From assembly GCF_002419965.1 (NCBI RefSeq), contig NZ_DIHC01000003.1, forward strand, positions 1 to 40,802: DNA of 40,802 bases. Direction: 5' to 3'. The stretch comes from Pseudomonas sp. UBA5706 (lineage in GTDB: Bacteria; Pseudomonadota; Gammaproteobacteria; Pseudomonadales; Pseudomonadaceae). Of this stretch, positions 31,829 through 40,714 are shown piece after piece. Each line of letters opens with the position of its first letter. The stretch's first letter is position 1. The notes under the pieces are model-generated. The model was not told the DNA's origin. It saw only the letters and a list, made by a program, of their open reading frames with translations, and did not search any database. The position numbers and the translations under genes were made by a program.

Positions 31829-33046
31829 ATGCAAAGCAGCGACATGGAAAGTACGCAACGCACACATACTGGCCTATCGTCTACTCAAGCCTTGTGCCTG
31901 ATGAGCGCGGTCGTGCTCGTGGCATTGAATCTTCGTCCGTCGATGGCTGCCGTCGGGCCGCTGCTGTCGGCTATTCGGGATGACGTGCCTTTGAGCTTTG
32001 GCGCGGCATCGCTACTCACCATGCTCCCGGTCATGGCCATGGGCGGGGCAATGTTCTTTGGGCTGCGCATCGGCCAGTGGATGGGGCAAGACCGCGCCAT
32101 CGCGGTATCGCTGTTGGCCATCGGCGTCGCGACGCTGGGTCGGCTGTGGCTGGACAGTGCCTTTCAGTTGATTCTCAGCGCAGTGCTTGCCGGTCTCGGT
32201 ATTGCCCTGATCCAGGCGCTGATGCCGGTGCTGATCAAGTCGCGATTCAGTCAAAATATTGCGTTGTGCATGGGCCTGTATGTCAGCTCGATCATGGGCG
32301 GAGCGGCGTTGGCGGCGTCATTTTCCCCGTTGGTGCTGCAGAGCACCGGCAGTTGGCGCGCCGGCATGGCGATCTGGGCCGTGCTGGCGTTGGTCGCTCT
32401 ACTGGTCTGGATGGCGCAGCGTTCAGCACCTGCACAGCTAAAACCCTCGTCTGCCAAGGTTGGTGAGTCATTTTTCCGTAGTCCCCGGGCCTGGTTGCTG
32501 GGCCTGTTCTTCGGCCTGGGCACTGCGTCTTACACCTGCGTATTGGCCTGGCTGGCGCCGTACTACGTCGAGCAGGGCTGGAGCGAACAGGACGCGGGGC
32601 TGGTGCTGGGGTTTCTGACTGCGATGGAAGTCCTGTCCGGCCTCATAGCGCCTGCCCTCGCCAACCGTAGTCGCGACCGGCGGTTGGTCATAGCGGTACT
32701 ACTGATCTTGATGGCTGCCGGTTTTTGCGGGCTGACCCTCATTCCCCGGACACTGCCGCTGATCTGGCCGTGCCTGTTGGGTATGGGTATTGGCGGTCTG
32801 TTCCCGATGAGCCTGATCGTCTCGATGGATCACCTTGATGAACCGCGTCGGGCAGGCGCACTGACTGCGTTCGTTCAAGGCATCGGTTACCTGATTGCCG
32901 GGCTGTCGCCGTTGTTGGCAGGGATGATTCGCGACATCACCGGCAGCTTCGAAGGCGCTTGGTGGTCGCTGCTGACAGTGATCGTGCTGATGTTGTTGAT
33001 CGTTGTGCGTTTCGATCCAAGGCACTACCGGCAACGTCTTGAATGA
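31829..33046 (+). CDS. MFS transporter, CynX/NimT (cyanate transporter-like) family
   Basis: The 405-residue protein has 12 predicted membrane spans and the CynX/NimT pattern: LVALNLRPSMAAVGPLL near the N-terminus, MALGxxxxG-like loops, GLYVSSIMGGAALAA, WLAPYYVEQGWSEQDAGLVL and GIGGLFPMSLI. The family includes the cyanate transporter and the 2-nitroimidazole exporter. No cyanase gene is present, so the cargo is open. Two ATGs (31829 and 31844) are possible; the first follows GGCGAG. The next gene, a broken LysR regulator on the same strand, starts 83 bases later. Confidence 0.88.
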   Translation: MQSSDMESTQRTHTGLSSTQALCLMSAVVLVALNLRPSMAAVGPLLSAIRDDVPLSFGAASLLTMLPVMAMGGAMFFGLRIGQWMGQDRAIAVSLLAIGVATLGRLWLDSAFQLILSAVLAGLGIALIQALMPVLIKSRFSQNIALCMGLYVSSIMGGAALAASFSPLVLQSTGSWRAGMAIWAVLALVALLVWMAQRSAPAQLKPSSAKVGESFFRSPRAWLLGLFFGLGTASYTCVLAWLAPYYVEQGWSEQDAGLVLGFLTAMEVLSGLIAPALANRSRDRRLVIAVLLILMAAGFCGLTLIPRTLPLIWPCLLGMGIGGLFPMSLIVSMDHLDEPRRAGALTAFVQGIGYLIAGLSPLLAGMIRDITGSFEGAWWSLLTVIVLMLLIVVRFDPRHYRQRLE

Positions 33047-33129
33047 AGGGTCGGTGGCTGCGGGTTTGATGCTATGGTGCGCCGTTTCTACCCAGCCTCG
33101 CAGCCGGGGGGGCTCAAAGGACGGATACG

Positions 33130-34064
33130 ATGCTGAGCAGTAACTCCCTGAGGAAAATCGACGTTCAAGACCTGATGGTGTTCGTCGCGGTGTACGAGCG
33201 CGCCACGCTCACCGAAGTCTCCGACGTCTTGCACGTTAGCCCGTCGACGGTCAGTTATTGTCTGAAAAAGTTGCGAGTGGGCTTTGAAGACGAATTGTTC
33301 ATCAGCACGCGCAGCGGGATGCAGCCACGCGCAAGGCCGCGGCGATGTTCGGCCATGTACAGCAGATCCTGCACTCGCTCAACCTATGCCACTCAGGCCT
33401 GCGCACGTTCGATCCCGGCAGCCGGGCGTGGACCTTCAGTGTGAGCGCTCCGGAATATTTTGAGCTGCTGATTCTGCCGCCCTTGGTGCGCCGCTTTGTT
33501 GCCGGCGACCATCAGGTGGTGATCAACGTGCTTCAACCCGAGAAGGATCTGCCGTTAGACGCACTCAATGACGGGCAGCTCGATCTGGCGCTGTGTTTCG
33601 GACCGGGTTTCAATCGCTTGCCCAATGGCCTGAACTCTCAGACTCTGCTGAAGGATGACCTGGTCTGCGTGGTGGACAAACATTACGCACCGCAAACCGC
33701 GGTGGTGACTATCGACACGTTTGTCACGCGTCACCACGTCTATCCGACACCTTGGGTGTCCGACGCCAATCTCATCGACCGCTGGCTGACTGGTCAGGGC
33801 AGAGAACGGCACATCGCGGCCCGCGCGAATACCTATGGCTCGGCGCTGCAACTGGTGGAGGGCACCGACCGCTTCCTCACGCTGCCCCGACGTATTCTCG
33901 CCGTACTGGGCACGCCGCCATGGCTGGCGGTGCGAGAGTTGCCGAACGATCTGCCCACGTTTTCACTGGAAATGGTCTGGAGCGAGCGTGCCAACCAGGA
34001 CCAAGCCAATGGCTGGCTTCGCGAGCAGATTCTGGGCGTGTGCGCAGATCAGGGTTTGTTCTGA
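33130..34064 (+). pseudogene. LysR-family regulator broken by a frameshift
   Basis: Residues in the first frame (33130 on) give a normal LysR helix-turn-helix: VFVAVYERATLTEVSDVLHVSPSTVSYCLKKL, ending in DELFISTRSGMQP. The coding then continues in another frame with TRKAAAMFGHVQQIL-like sequence and a full effector domain to 34064 (APEYFELLILPPL, DLALCFGPG, VYPTPWVSD). One missing base between 33326 and 33327 explains the shift: adding one base restores MQP-T-RKAAAMF. The ORF otherwise keeps the LysR length of about 310 residues. It is either a recent pseudogene or a sequence error. Confidence 0.85.
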
Positions 34065-34213
34065 TTGCGCTCCTTATCCTGATCCTGGACTTTAGGCGGT
34101 TCTGGACGTCGAGTTTGTTCGCCTTGCTGGTTGGCCTGCTTGTGTTTTTCGCCGACCTTGCTGGCATTTTCCGGTTTGTGGTCCAGGTCTTCACGGTTTG
34201 ATTCTTTGGGCAT
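34049..34213 (-). CDS. Small hydrophilic protein (54 residues)
   Basis: This short reading frame codes for a very hydrophilic, Gln-, Lys-, Glu- and Asn-rich protein with no hydrophobic core, beginning MPKESNRED and ending NQNKP. Such low-complexity small proteins are common as unnamed genes in Pseudomonas. A strong AGGAG lies eight bases before the ATG at 34213, with a second ATG directly before it (34216). Its 3' end overlaps the end of the convergent LysR pseudogene by 16 bases. I do not recognise a family; it is likely disordered. Confidence 0.65.
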   Translation of the reverse strand: MPKESNREDLDHKPENASKVGEKHKQANQQGEQTRRPEPPKVQDQDKERNQNKP

Positions 34214-34248
34214 CATTCACTCTCCTGTAAGTGTTGCGACCCGCGACC

Positions 34249-35802
34249 TTACGCACAGTCGCTCAGCCGATTGATCAACATCAGCGCTTCGTCTTTGAAC
34301 AAGGGTTGCTTCATACGTTCGGCGAGTAGGGCCAACTCGCGTTCGTGCTGGCAGCCAACCACCGCTGCCACCACGCCCTGTTTGCAGATCAGCGCAAGAA
34401 ACTCGAAGGTCTCCGGCTCACCCAGATAGACGATCTCGTCCCATTCATCAGCGTGCCCCAGATAGTCCAGGCGCTTGCCGAAATGAAAGGTCCAGAAGAA
34501 CGGCACGTCGGTGTAGTGCTTGTCCTCGCCTAGCATATTGCTCGCGGCGATGCGCGCATGTTGCTGAGCCAGACGCCAATGCTCGATCCGTTGAGGCTGG
34601 CCGTTGATGGGGAAAGTGGCGATATCGCCCGCCGCCCATAAATCCTTGCCGGCCTTCATCCCGGAATCCACCGCCAGCGATCCGTCCTTTTCAAGCTCAA
34701 GACCGTCGATGAATTGTGTGGAGGGCGTGACGCCGATGCCGATCAGTGCGAGGTCCACCGGCAAACGCTCACCATTATTGAGCACTGCAATCTTCAGGTT
34801 TCTGTCTTGCGAATCCGCATCGCTTTCGAACCGGCTGACGTCGACGTGGGTGCGGAACAGCACGCCGTTTTGCTCATGCAGCGAACGAATAGCCTTGCCA
34901 ATCCGCTCACCCAGTTGTGCAGCGAACGGCACCTCGTGACGGGCGAGTACAGTGACGTTGACCCCATGCTTGCGCAGGGCAGATGCAGCCTCCAGCCCGA
35001 TAAAGCTGTCGCCGACGATCAGCGCCTGTTTGCCAGGGGTGGCGGCAGTGAGAATCTTTTTCGCATCGTCCCGGGAGCGCAGCGTTAGCACTTGCGCAAG
35101 ATCGGCGCCAAGCAGAGGCAGGGCGCGAGGCTCACCGCCGGTCGTGATCAGCGCCGCGTCATAGTCAAAGCGGCGACCATCGGCCAGTGTCAAACGCTTG
35201 TTGACGACATCCAGTTTCATCACCTCGCCCTGAATGCGCTCGATCCGGTTCTCAGCATAAAATGCATCTTCGCGCAGAGGCGGTGTGTCGTCAGGGCCCA
35301 TGTCTGCCGAGAGTACGAATTTGCTGAGCGCCGTTCTGTCGTAACCGGGCGTGGTCTCTCGATCCATCAGCAGCAGGCGGCCGTTGAAGCCTTTTTCACG
35401 CAGGGCGCAGGCGGCTGCCGTTCCTGCAGCTCCGGCGCCTATCACGATAAAGCAACGTGGGTCGTCCGGCAGAAGGGTGCGTTGTGTTTGCATGGCCTGA
35501 TCGTCGACGTGAATCTGATCGTCGACGATCTGCAGGGGGTAGCGGGTAAGGGCATCCAGTGCAGGCGGTTCGCACAGATGCCCATCGGAGATGGCGAACT
35601 CTGCCTTGTGCCACGGACAGATCAGGTGACCGTTGCAGACCGCGCCGTCGGCCAACGGTGCGCCCGCGTGCGGGCATTCGGCTTGATAGGCACGGACCTC
35701 TTCGCCATGGCGCACCAGCAGGATTTTTCTTTCGCCAGCTTCAACCTCAATTCCACGATCTTGACGAAGATCGGCCAGGCTAGCGACTCGATGCATTGGC
35801 AT
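34249..35802 (-). CDS. Rieske-domain FAD/NAD-dependent reductase (AIF-like)
   Basis: The 517-residue protein fuses two parts. Residues 1-100 are a Rieske 2Fe-2S domain with CPH (C43, H45) and CPWH (C62, H65). Residues from 117 on are a pyridine-nucleotide-disulfide-type flavoprotein with VIGAGAAGTAAA (120-131), YDRTALSK, an NAD site ALIVGDSFIGLEAASAL, and DLWAAGDIATF. This layout is known from AIFM3/AIF-like proteins and from some ferredoxin reductases of aromatic dioxygenases. It is cytosolic and would pass electrons from NAD(P)H to the 2Fe-2S centre or a partner. GGAGG lies at ideal distance from the ATG at 35802. No oxygenase gene is adjacent, so the partner is unknown. Confidence 0.88.
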   Translation of the reverse strand: MPMHRVASLADLRQDRGIEVEAGERKILLVRHGEEVRAYQAECPHAGAPLADGAVCNGHLICPWHKAEFAISDGHLCEPPALDALTRYPLQIVDDQIHVDDQAMQTQRTLLPDDPRCFIVIGAGAAGTAAACALREKGFNGRLLLMDRETTPGYDRTALSKFVLSADMGPDDTPPLREDAFYAENRIERIQGEVMKLDVVNKRLTLADGRRFDYDAALITTGGEPRALPLLGADLAQVLTLRSRDDAKKILTAATPGKQALIVGDSFIGLEAASALRKHGVNVTVLARHEVPFAAQLGERIGKAIRSLHEQNGVLFRTHVDVSRFESDADSQDRNLKIAVLNNGERLPVDLALIGIGVTPSTQFIDGLELEKDGSLAVDSGMKAGKDLWAAGDIATFPINGQPQRIEHWRLAQQHARIAASNMLGEDKHYTDVPFFWTFHFGKRLDYLGHADEWDEIVYLGEPETFEFLALICKQGVVAAVVGCQHERELALLAERMKQPLFKDEALMLINRLSDCA

Positions 35803-35966
35803 TGTAAGTTCCTCCCAGGCTTTATTCTGGGAGTAGGCGGTCGATAAGGAGGTTCAGCGAATTTGATGGACCGTCGAGCGGTTGGCTCAAAGCCTTTGAC
35901 GACAAGCTCGATCGCACGTATTTCGCCTGCAACGTGCCGCTTGCCACTCATGATTGTCGTGAGCTG

Positions 35967-36455
35967 TCAGCGCACTAACCCCAATCGCTCATGCCATTGG
36001 GCAATCGACTCTTGCGGATACTGCTCGAACTGCTGATCGTTCGGGGCCTCCTGCACTTCGACCCACGATGCCTTCGAATCCAGCAACAGGTGCGTGTGCT
36101 CGGGCGGGGTCGGCAGGGGCGTATCTATGGCCGAGGCGAACGGATGGATCAGGTCTGGCCATTGCGGGCTGAACAGCCATAACGCGCTGCCACAATGCTT
36201 GCAGAAATGCCGCTCGGCACTGCTGGTGTGAACGTGCTTATGCTCCGCGTCGCGCATTTTCGCGTGGTAGATGGCAATGCTGTCCTTGCCCTTGATCTTC
36301 AGGCTTTTGGCGTCGCCGCCCAGGTTGATCGAGTAACCGCCTCCGCCCTGCGTCTTGCGACAGATCGAGCAGTAGCAGCGTTGATAAGGGTAGGGGTGGG
36401 CGCTGGTCAGACTGAACTCTACTTCGCCGCAATGGCATGAACCTTCCAGATGCAT
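35967..36455 (-). CDS. GFA-family zinc protein
   Basis: The 162-residue protein belongs to the glutathione-dependent formaldehyde-activating (GFA/CENP-V) family. Its zinc-binding cysteines appear as C7-x-C9 in GSCHCGEVEF, C27-x-C29-x2-C32 in RCYCSICRKTQ and C85-x2-C88 in HFCKHCGSALW. The family is named for a formaldehyde-glutathione enzyme of Paracoccus, but most members have no shown activity. It lies upstream of the Rieske reductase gene on the same strand, 164 bases apart. No formaldehyde dehydrogenase gene is near. Confidence 0.88.
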   Translation of the reverse strand: MHLEGSCHCGEVEFSLTSAHPYPYQRCYCSICRKTQGGGGYSINLGGDAKSLKIKGKDSIAIYHAKMRDAEHKHVHTSSAERHFCKHCGSALWLFSPQWPDLIHPFASAIDTPLPTPPEHTHLLLDSKASWVEVQEAPNDQQFEQYPQESIAQWHERLGLVR

Positions 36456-36688
36456 GGTGGCCTCCGCGTTAAGGGACAGGATCTCTTAGCTCTAGACCGC
36501 ACCCGGCACCGGGGTTCGATGTTTTCTCGAACGCTCGTTCGGTTTGTTGCCTGACGCAGTTGCATGAACCACGCTGCTTAAAGGTTTCACCTCAATCGCT
36601 TGCCTGCACCCGGCCTTGGCTTGCATGATTCTCCCCGACTAATAATTCCTGGCGGGCTGAACCTGCCGAACAGATAGGTGACAAGGCA

Positions 36689-37933
36689 ATGGACGATGTG
36701 AATCGTGATTTCAGCAGCTGGCTGCGTTCCCCGGGTCACCAGGCCTGGCTGGCGCAAGAGGGCAATCGCCTGCTGGCGTTCGCCAAGGCAGCCAGGCTGC
36801 CCCAAGGGTTCGGCAATCTGGACGACCAAGGGCGGCTGCCAGCAGACGCGGTCGCCGAGACCATGAATACCGCGCGCATGACCCACAGTTTCGCCCTGGC
36901 CCATATCAACGGTATCCCCGGCTGTGCCGAGCTGGTCGATCACGGTATCGCCGCGTTGGCCGGACCGCTGCGTGATGCCGAGCACGGCGGCTGGTTTGCC
37001 AAACCTTTGCAAACGGGCGACGACACAGGCAAGGCTGCCTATCTGCATGCTTTCGTCGCGCTGGCCGCCAGTTCTGCCGTCGTCGCCCAGCGTCCTGGCG
37101 CCAAGGCCCTGCTGGAGCAAGCTATCCATGTCATTACCCGGCACTTCTGGAGCGAAGATGAGGGCGCCATGCGCGAATCCTTTTCTCGCGACTGGCGTGA
37201 TGAGGAGAGCTATCGCGGTGCCAACAGCAACATGCACAGCACCGAGGCGTTTCTGGCGCTGGCCGATGTGACCGGCGACGCGCGCTGGCTGGACCGGGCG
37301 CTGAGCATCGTCGAACGGGTCATTCATCAACACGCCGCTGCCAACCACCATCAGGTGATCGAACACTTCACGCTGGCGTGGCAACCGGTCCCGGAATACA
37401 ACGTCGACAAGCCCGACGACGGTTTTCGCCCTTATGGCACCACCCCCGGGCACGCCTTCGAATGGGCGCGGCTGGTGCTGCATCTGGAAGCGGCGCGGCA
37501 TAAAGCCCAGTTGCAGACCCCGGCGTGGCTGGTGGAAGACGCGCGATTGCTGTTCGAAAACGCCTGTCGCTATGGCTGGGACGTCGATGGCGCGCCGGGC
37601 ATCGTCTACACCCTCGATTGGCAGAACCGGCCGGTGGTTCGCCATCGCCTGCATTGGACCCACGCCGAAGCGGCGGCGGCCTCGGCAGCGCTGCTGCAGC
37701 GCACTGGCGAGCAACAGTATGAAAACTGGTATCGCACGTTCTGGGAATTCAACGAAACCCTGTTTATCGACCGCGAGCGGGGCAGCTGGCGCCACGAACT
37801 GAACCCGCAGAATCAGCCAAGCGCCGATATCTGGGCGGGTAAACCGGACCTTTATCACGCCTATCAGGCCACGCTGCTGCCGGTCCTGCCACTGGCGCAA
37901 AGCCTGGCCACTGCGCTGGCGCGTCTGCAGTGA
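36689..37933 (+). CDS. AGE-family sugar isomerase, probable D-mannose isomerase (YihS-like)
   Basis: The 414-residue protein is an (alpha/alpha)-barrel enzyme of the N-acylglucosamine 2-epimerase family. Its length and the signatures NSNMHSTEAFLAL, PGHAFEWARLV, HWTHAEAAAA and PDLYHAYQATLLP hold the family's catalytic and substrate-binding His residues, and resemble YihS and Pseudomonas D-mannose isomerase, which interconvert mannose and fructose. It is cytosolic. AGGTGAC lies about eight bases before the ATG. It stands alone, with no sugar transporter beside it, and is followed by a gene remnant. Confidence 0.87.
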   Translation: MDDVNRDFSSWLRSPGHQAWLAQEGNRLLAFAKAARLPQGFGNLDDQGRLPADAVAETMNTARMTHSFALAHINGIPGCAELVDHGIAALAGPLRDAEHGGWFAKPLQTGDDTGKAAYLHAFVALAASSAVVAQRPGAKALLEQAIHVITRHFWSEDEGAMRESFSRDWRDEESYRGANSNMHSTEAFLALADVTGDARWLDRALSIVERVIHQHAAANHHQVIEHFTLAWQPVPEYNVDKPDDGFRPYGTTPGHAFEWARLVLHLEAARHKAQLQTPAWLVEDARLLFENACRYGWDVDGAPGIVYTLDWQNRPVVRHRLHWTHAEAAAASAALLQRTGEQQYENWYRTFWEFNETLFIDRERGSWRHELNPQNQPSADIWAGKPDLYHAYQATLLPVLPLAQSLATALARLQ

Positions 37934-37991
37934 TTGGTATGGGCGATTCATCGAATCGATGGACACCTTGGCCTTGTAGAGCTAGGCATCG

Positions 37992-38305
37992 TTGCCGCCT
38001 TGGAAGCTTGTCACTCGCGCGTCTGAAATCGTGCGCGAGTTGCTACTGACGCTGCGCGATGGCTATGCAATTCGCGGTGAGATTGTCGTGCATAAAACTG
38101 TCGTCGTCGAACAGGGCGCCGCGCTCAAGGGCCCGCTGATTATTGGCCCGGATTGCTTCGTCGCCAGCGGCGCTTGTCTGCGCGGCGGTTGCTGGGTCGG
38201 TATCTTCGGCCCCGGCGCGGAACTGAAAACGTCGTCGGTGTTTGACCGCACCAAGCGGGCGCATTTCAACTTTGTCGGCGATTCGGTACTGGGGGCGGGG
38301 GTCAA
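37992..38305 (+). pseudogene. Remnant of a left-handed beta-helix (LbH) nucleotidyltransferase-like gene
   Basis: The frame encodes PWKLVTRASEIVRELL, then VVHKTVVVEQGAALKGPLI, CFVASGACLRGG, FGPGAELKTSSVF and AHFNFVGDSVLGAGV. Each is recognisable from the acyltransferase-like beta-helix domain beside sugar nucleotidyltransferases. The normal next residues (NLEAG...) are lost: the sequence runs into the 3' end of the convergent AbrB-family gene at 38302. The 5' end is also short, starting near PW with a stop just upstream and no ribosome site. The run GGCWVGIFGPG lacks a few residues of a repeat turn. I read it as a decayed gene with the 3' part deleted. Confidence 0.75.
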
Positions 38306-39399
38306 GCCAACCGCTCTGTCACCCGTATCACCTGCCGGGCGATGTAGGCGCCGGTAACGATCACGCCAAACAGGCGCAGGGTCTGCATCGCCAGCACGAA
38401 GCCGACATCCGAGTGCGTGTCAATGGCAATGATCGCCATGGCGTCGAGCCCGCCGGGACTGGTGGCCAGGTACACCGATAGGAAGTCCTTGCCCATCATC
38501 TGGGCAATCACCCCTGCGGACATCGCGCACAGCAGAATCAGCAGCAGCGCAGCGGCGATCATGGCCGGCAGACGCCGCCATACGTAGCCGATGGTGACGC
38601 GGTCAAAACGCAGCCCGATGTAACCGCCGATGGCGCCGTAAGCGATTGCCAGCAGCCAGGTCGGCAGGGTGATCTGCAGCAGGCCGCTCAATTGCAGGGC
38701 GCCCCCAAGCAACAGCGGCACCAGCAAGGCCCCGGCAGGCACGCGCGCGCCGAGGGTGACGCCGACCACGATCACCAACAGGCTGAGCCCCAGATTGAGC
38801 AGGTTGAACGCCTGCAGGACAGCATCGGTACTGTGGGCATCGGTGCCGCCGGTGCCCGCGCCAATGAAGCGGCTGACCAGCGCGCCTACCATTACCACGC
38901 AGACCACCCTTACGTACTGCATGGTCGCCACGACCCGCGAGTCAGCACCGTAATCCTCGGCCATCGCCACCATCGCCGAGGCTGCGCCCGGCGACGTCCC
39001 CCAGGCAGCGGTGCTGCCCTGAAGACCACCCCAGCGCGCGAGCCCCACCCCCACCGCTGCGCTCAGCGCGACTGTGAGCAGGGTGGCGAAGACCATCACA
39101 TGCCACGAATGAAGTGCCGTGATCAGCACCCCCATAGTCATCGAATGGGCCACCAGCACGCCCACCGTACCCTGGCCCAGGCGGAAGGCATGCTTGGGCA
39201 TTCGGATCGAGGCGCCGGACACGCCGAAGCCGATCGCAACCAGCATCGGGCCGAGAAACAGCGCGGCGGGAACATCGAAAGAGCGGAACACCTGACCGGC
39301 GCTACCGGCTAGCAGTATGAGCAACAGCCATTGCACCCACGGCTGCAGGGTTTGAAGGGAAAACGAGACGGAGCGTGACAACGAGGATCTCCAAAGCAT
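38302..39399 (-). CDS. AbrB-family membrane protein (ammonia monooxygenase-like transporter)
   Basis: The 365-residue protein has about ten hydrophobic spans and the features of the AbrB (PF05145) membrane family: AWGTSPGAASAMVAMAEDYGAD, RVVCVVMVGALVSRF, LGARVPAGALLVPLLLGG, and a C-terminal ATSPGGLDAMAIIAIDTHSDVGFVLAMQ-type block split over two helices. The family is often mislabelled 'AbrB regulator' or 'ammonia monooxygenase'; it is more likely a permease of unknown cargo. AGGAAAC precedes the ATG at 39399. It is divergent from the LysR gene at 39504, which likely controls it. Confidence 0.88.
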   Translation of the reverse strand: MLWRSSLSRSVSFSLQTLQPWVQWLLLILLAGSAGQVFRSFDVPAALFLGPMLVAIGFGVSGASIRMPKHAFRLGQGTVGVLVAHSMTMGVLITALHSWHVMVFATLLTVALSAAVGVGLARWGGLQGSTAAWGTSPGAASAMVAMAEDYGADSRVVATMQYVRVVCVVMVGALVSRFIGAGTGGTDAHSTDAVLQAFNLLNLGLSLLVIVVGVTLGARVPAGALLVPLLLGGALQLSGLLQITLPTWLLAIAYGAIGGYIGLRFDRVTIGYVWRRLPAMIAAALLLILLCAMSAGVIAQMMGKDFLSVYLATSPGGLDAMAIIAIDTHSDVGFVLAMQTLRLFGVIVTGAYIARQVIRVTERLA

Positions 39400-39447
39400 G
39401 GGCTGTTTCCTGGTGGAATTTCGTCCATTGCCGCGAAGTATCGACAG

Positions 39448-39490
39448 TTGAATCGATCAAGTCTATTTTCTAATAATCATGAATCGATAA
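39448..39490. promoter_or_regulatory. LysR-type binding region between abrB-like gene and lysR
   Basis: TTGAATCGATCAA (39448-39460) has TTGA and TCAA arms around five bases, and ATGAATCGATAAC (39479-39491) repeats its GAATCGAT core 30 bases on. The 104-base divergent gap is AT-rich between them. A repeat pair with this spacing is usual for LysR regulators that bind an autoregulated divergent promoter. Confidence 0.55.
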
Positions 39491-39503
39491 CTTTGGTTGA
39501 TAT

Positions 39504-40406
39504 ATGGACCTGCGCGACTTGACCTATTTCGAAACCATCGCCGAACTCGGTCACCTGGGGCGTGCCGCGGAAAAGCTCAACCGTAGCCAGCCCGCACTGA
39601 CCAAGAGCATTCAACGGCTGGAAGCTTCGTTCGGCACCAGGTTGTTTCAGCGCGATGGACGCCGGATCAAGCTGACCCCGGTGGGCGAGTTGCTGCAAGC
39701 CCGGGGCAAGATGCTGCAGCAGAGCATCGCCCAGACCCAGCGCGAAGTACGTGACTTCGCTAGCGGCGCAGTGGGGGAGATCCGCTTGGGATGTGCGGCG
39801 ACCATGGCCGAGTACCTGTTGCCGGAGTTGACCGATGCCTTACTCAAACGCTCGCCGGACATCGTTCTCAAGTTGGTGATCGGTCAGGATGACATGCTCC
39901 GCGAGCAACTGCGTTCGGGGCATCTGGACATGATCATCTGTTCCCAGCGCGGTGTTGAAGACGAATTCATCGCGCATCCGATCCTGACCGATGAGGCGGT
40001 GGTCATCGCCAGTCGCAACCACCCGGTCTTCAATGGGTCGTTTCAGATGAGCGATCTGTGCAACTATCGCTGGGTCTTGCCGCCGTCGGGGGTGTCGTCA
40101 CGGATGTGGGTCGACGAAGCTTTTACCCGTCACAACCTGCCGCTGCCGGTGGTGCAGATCGAGGCCAACTCCATTTCCCTGCTGCCCAGGCTGATTGCCC
40201 AGACCCGGTTGTTGAGCTTTATCGCTCGGGAAACGTTGGAGTATGGCAAGAACATGCAATACCTGCGCGAGGTGCCGCTGGAATCGACCACCATGACGTG
40301 GACCATCTGCGTCATCCTGCGCCGCGAAGGCTATCTGTCGCCCGCAGCCCATGCGATGGCGCAGATGCTGCGCGACGACGGCGGGTCGTTTTTCAGCTGG
40401 GTGTGA
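39504..40406 (+). CDS. LysR-family transcriptional regulator
   Basis: The 300-residue protein is an intact LysR regulator: helix-turn-helix at about residues 1-60 (LTYFETIAELGHLGRAAEKLNRSQPALTKSIQRLEAS as two blocks, LFQRDGRRIKLTPVGE) and a two-part effector domain after residue 90 (EIRLGCAATMAEYLLPEL, GHLDMIICSQRG, VVIASRNHPVF). The MDLRDL start is normal, though no strong ribosome site is seen. It is divergent from the AbrB-family transporter gene and probably activates it in response to an unknown small molecule. Confidence 0.92.
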   Translation: MDLRDLTYFETIAELGHLGRAAEKLNRSQPALTKSIQRLEASFGTRLFQRDGRRIKLTPVGELLQARGKMLQQSIAQTQREVRDFASGAVGEIRLGCAATMAEYLLPELTDALLKRSPDIVLKLVIGQDDMLREQLRSGHLDMIICSQRGVEDEFIAHPILTDEAVVIASRNHPVFNGSFQMSDLCNYRWVLPPSGVSSRMWVDEAFTRHNLPLPVVQIEANSISLLPRLIAQTRLLSFIARETLEYGKNMQYLREVPLESTTMTWTICVILRREGYLSPAAHAMAQMLRDDGGSFFSWV

Positions 40407-40498
40407 TCCCGGCACGATCAGGAGTAGCCTTGAACGCCTGCCGACACCAATCGAATCGGCATCGATCGACACCGGACAGACTGTTGGAGAAACCTGTC

Positions 40499-40714
40499 AT
40501 GCATGCACAAACACATGTAAGCACCACGCGCAACGTCAACTCGTACCTGCTGAGCGACGAAGACGAACACTTCGGTGGCGACCAGTCACCGCTCAACGAT
40601 GCCGACGCCGACGAAGACCGCGATCCGGAAGCCGAGCTGGATCTTGGCGAGCTGCAGCTTGATGAGTTTGAGGATTCGGACAAGCTGGATATCGGGTCGT
40701 CGACGTTGGGGTGA
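40499..40714 (+). CDS. Small, extremely acidic hypothetical protein
   Basis: The 71-residue protein has a short polar start (MHAQTHVSTTRN) and a tail dominated by Asp and Glu (LLSDEDEH, ADADEDRDPEAE, LDEFEDSD) with only scattered hydrophobics, so the pI is very low and the tail likely disordered. I do not recognise a family. GGAG lies about ten bases before the ATG at 40499. It follows the LysR gene by 92 bases on the same strand, and its link to that gene is unknown. Confidence 0.6.
   Translation: MHAQTHVSTTRNVNSYLLSDEDEHFGGDQSPLNDADADEDRDPEAELDLGELQLDEFEDSDKLDIGSSTLG

Noticed and set aside
36587..37966. 459-residue minus-strand frame
   Set aside because: It is antisense to the AGE-family isomerase and has no recognisable motif.
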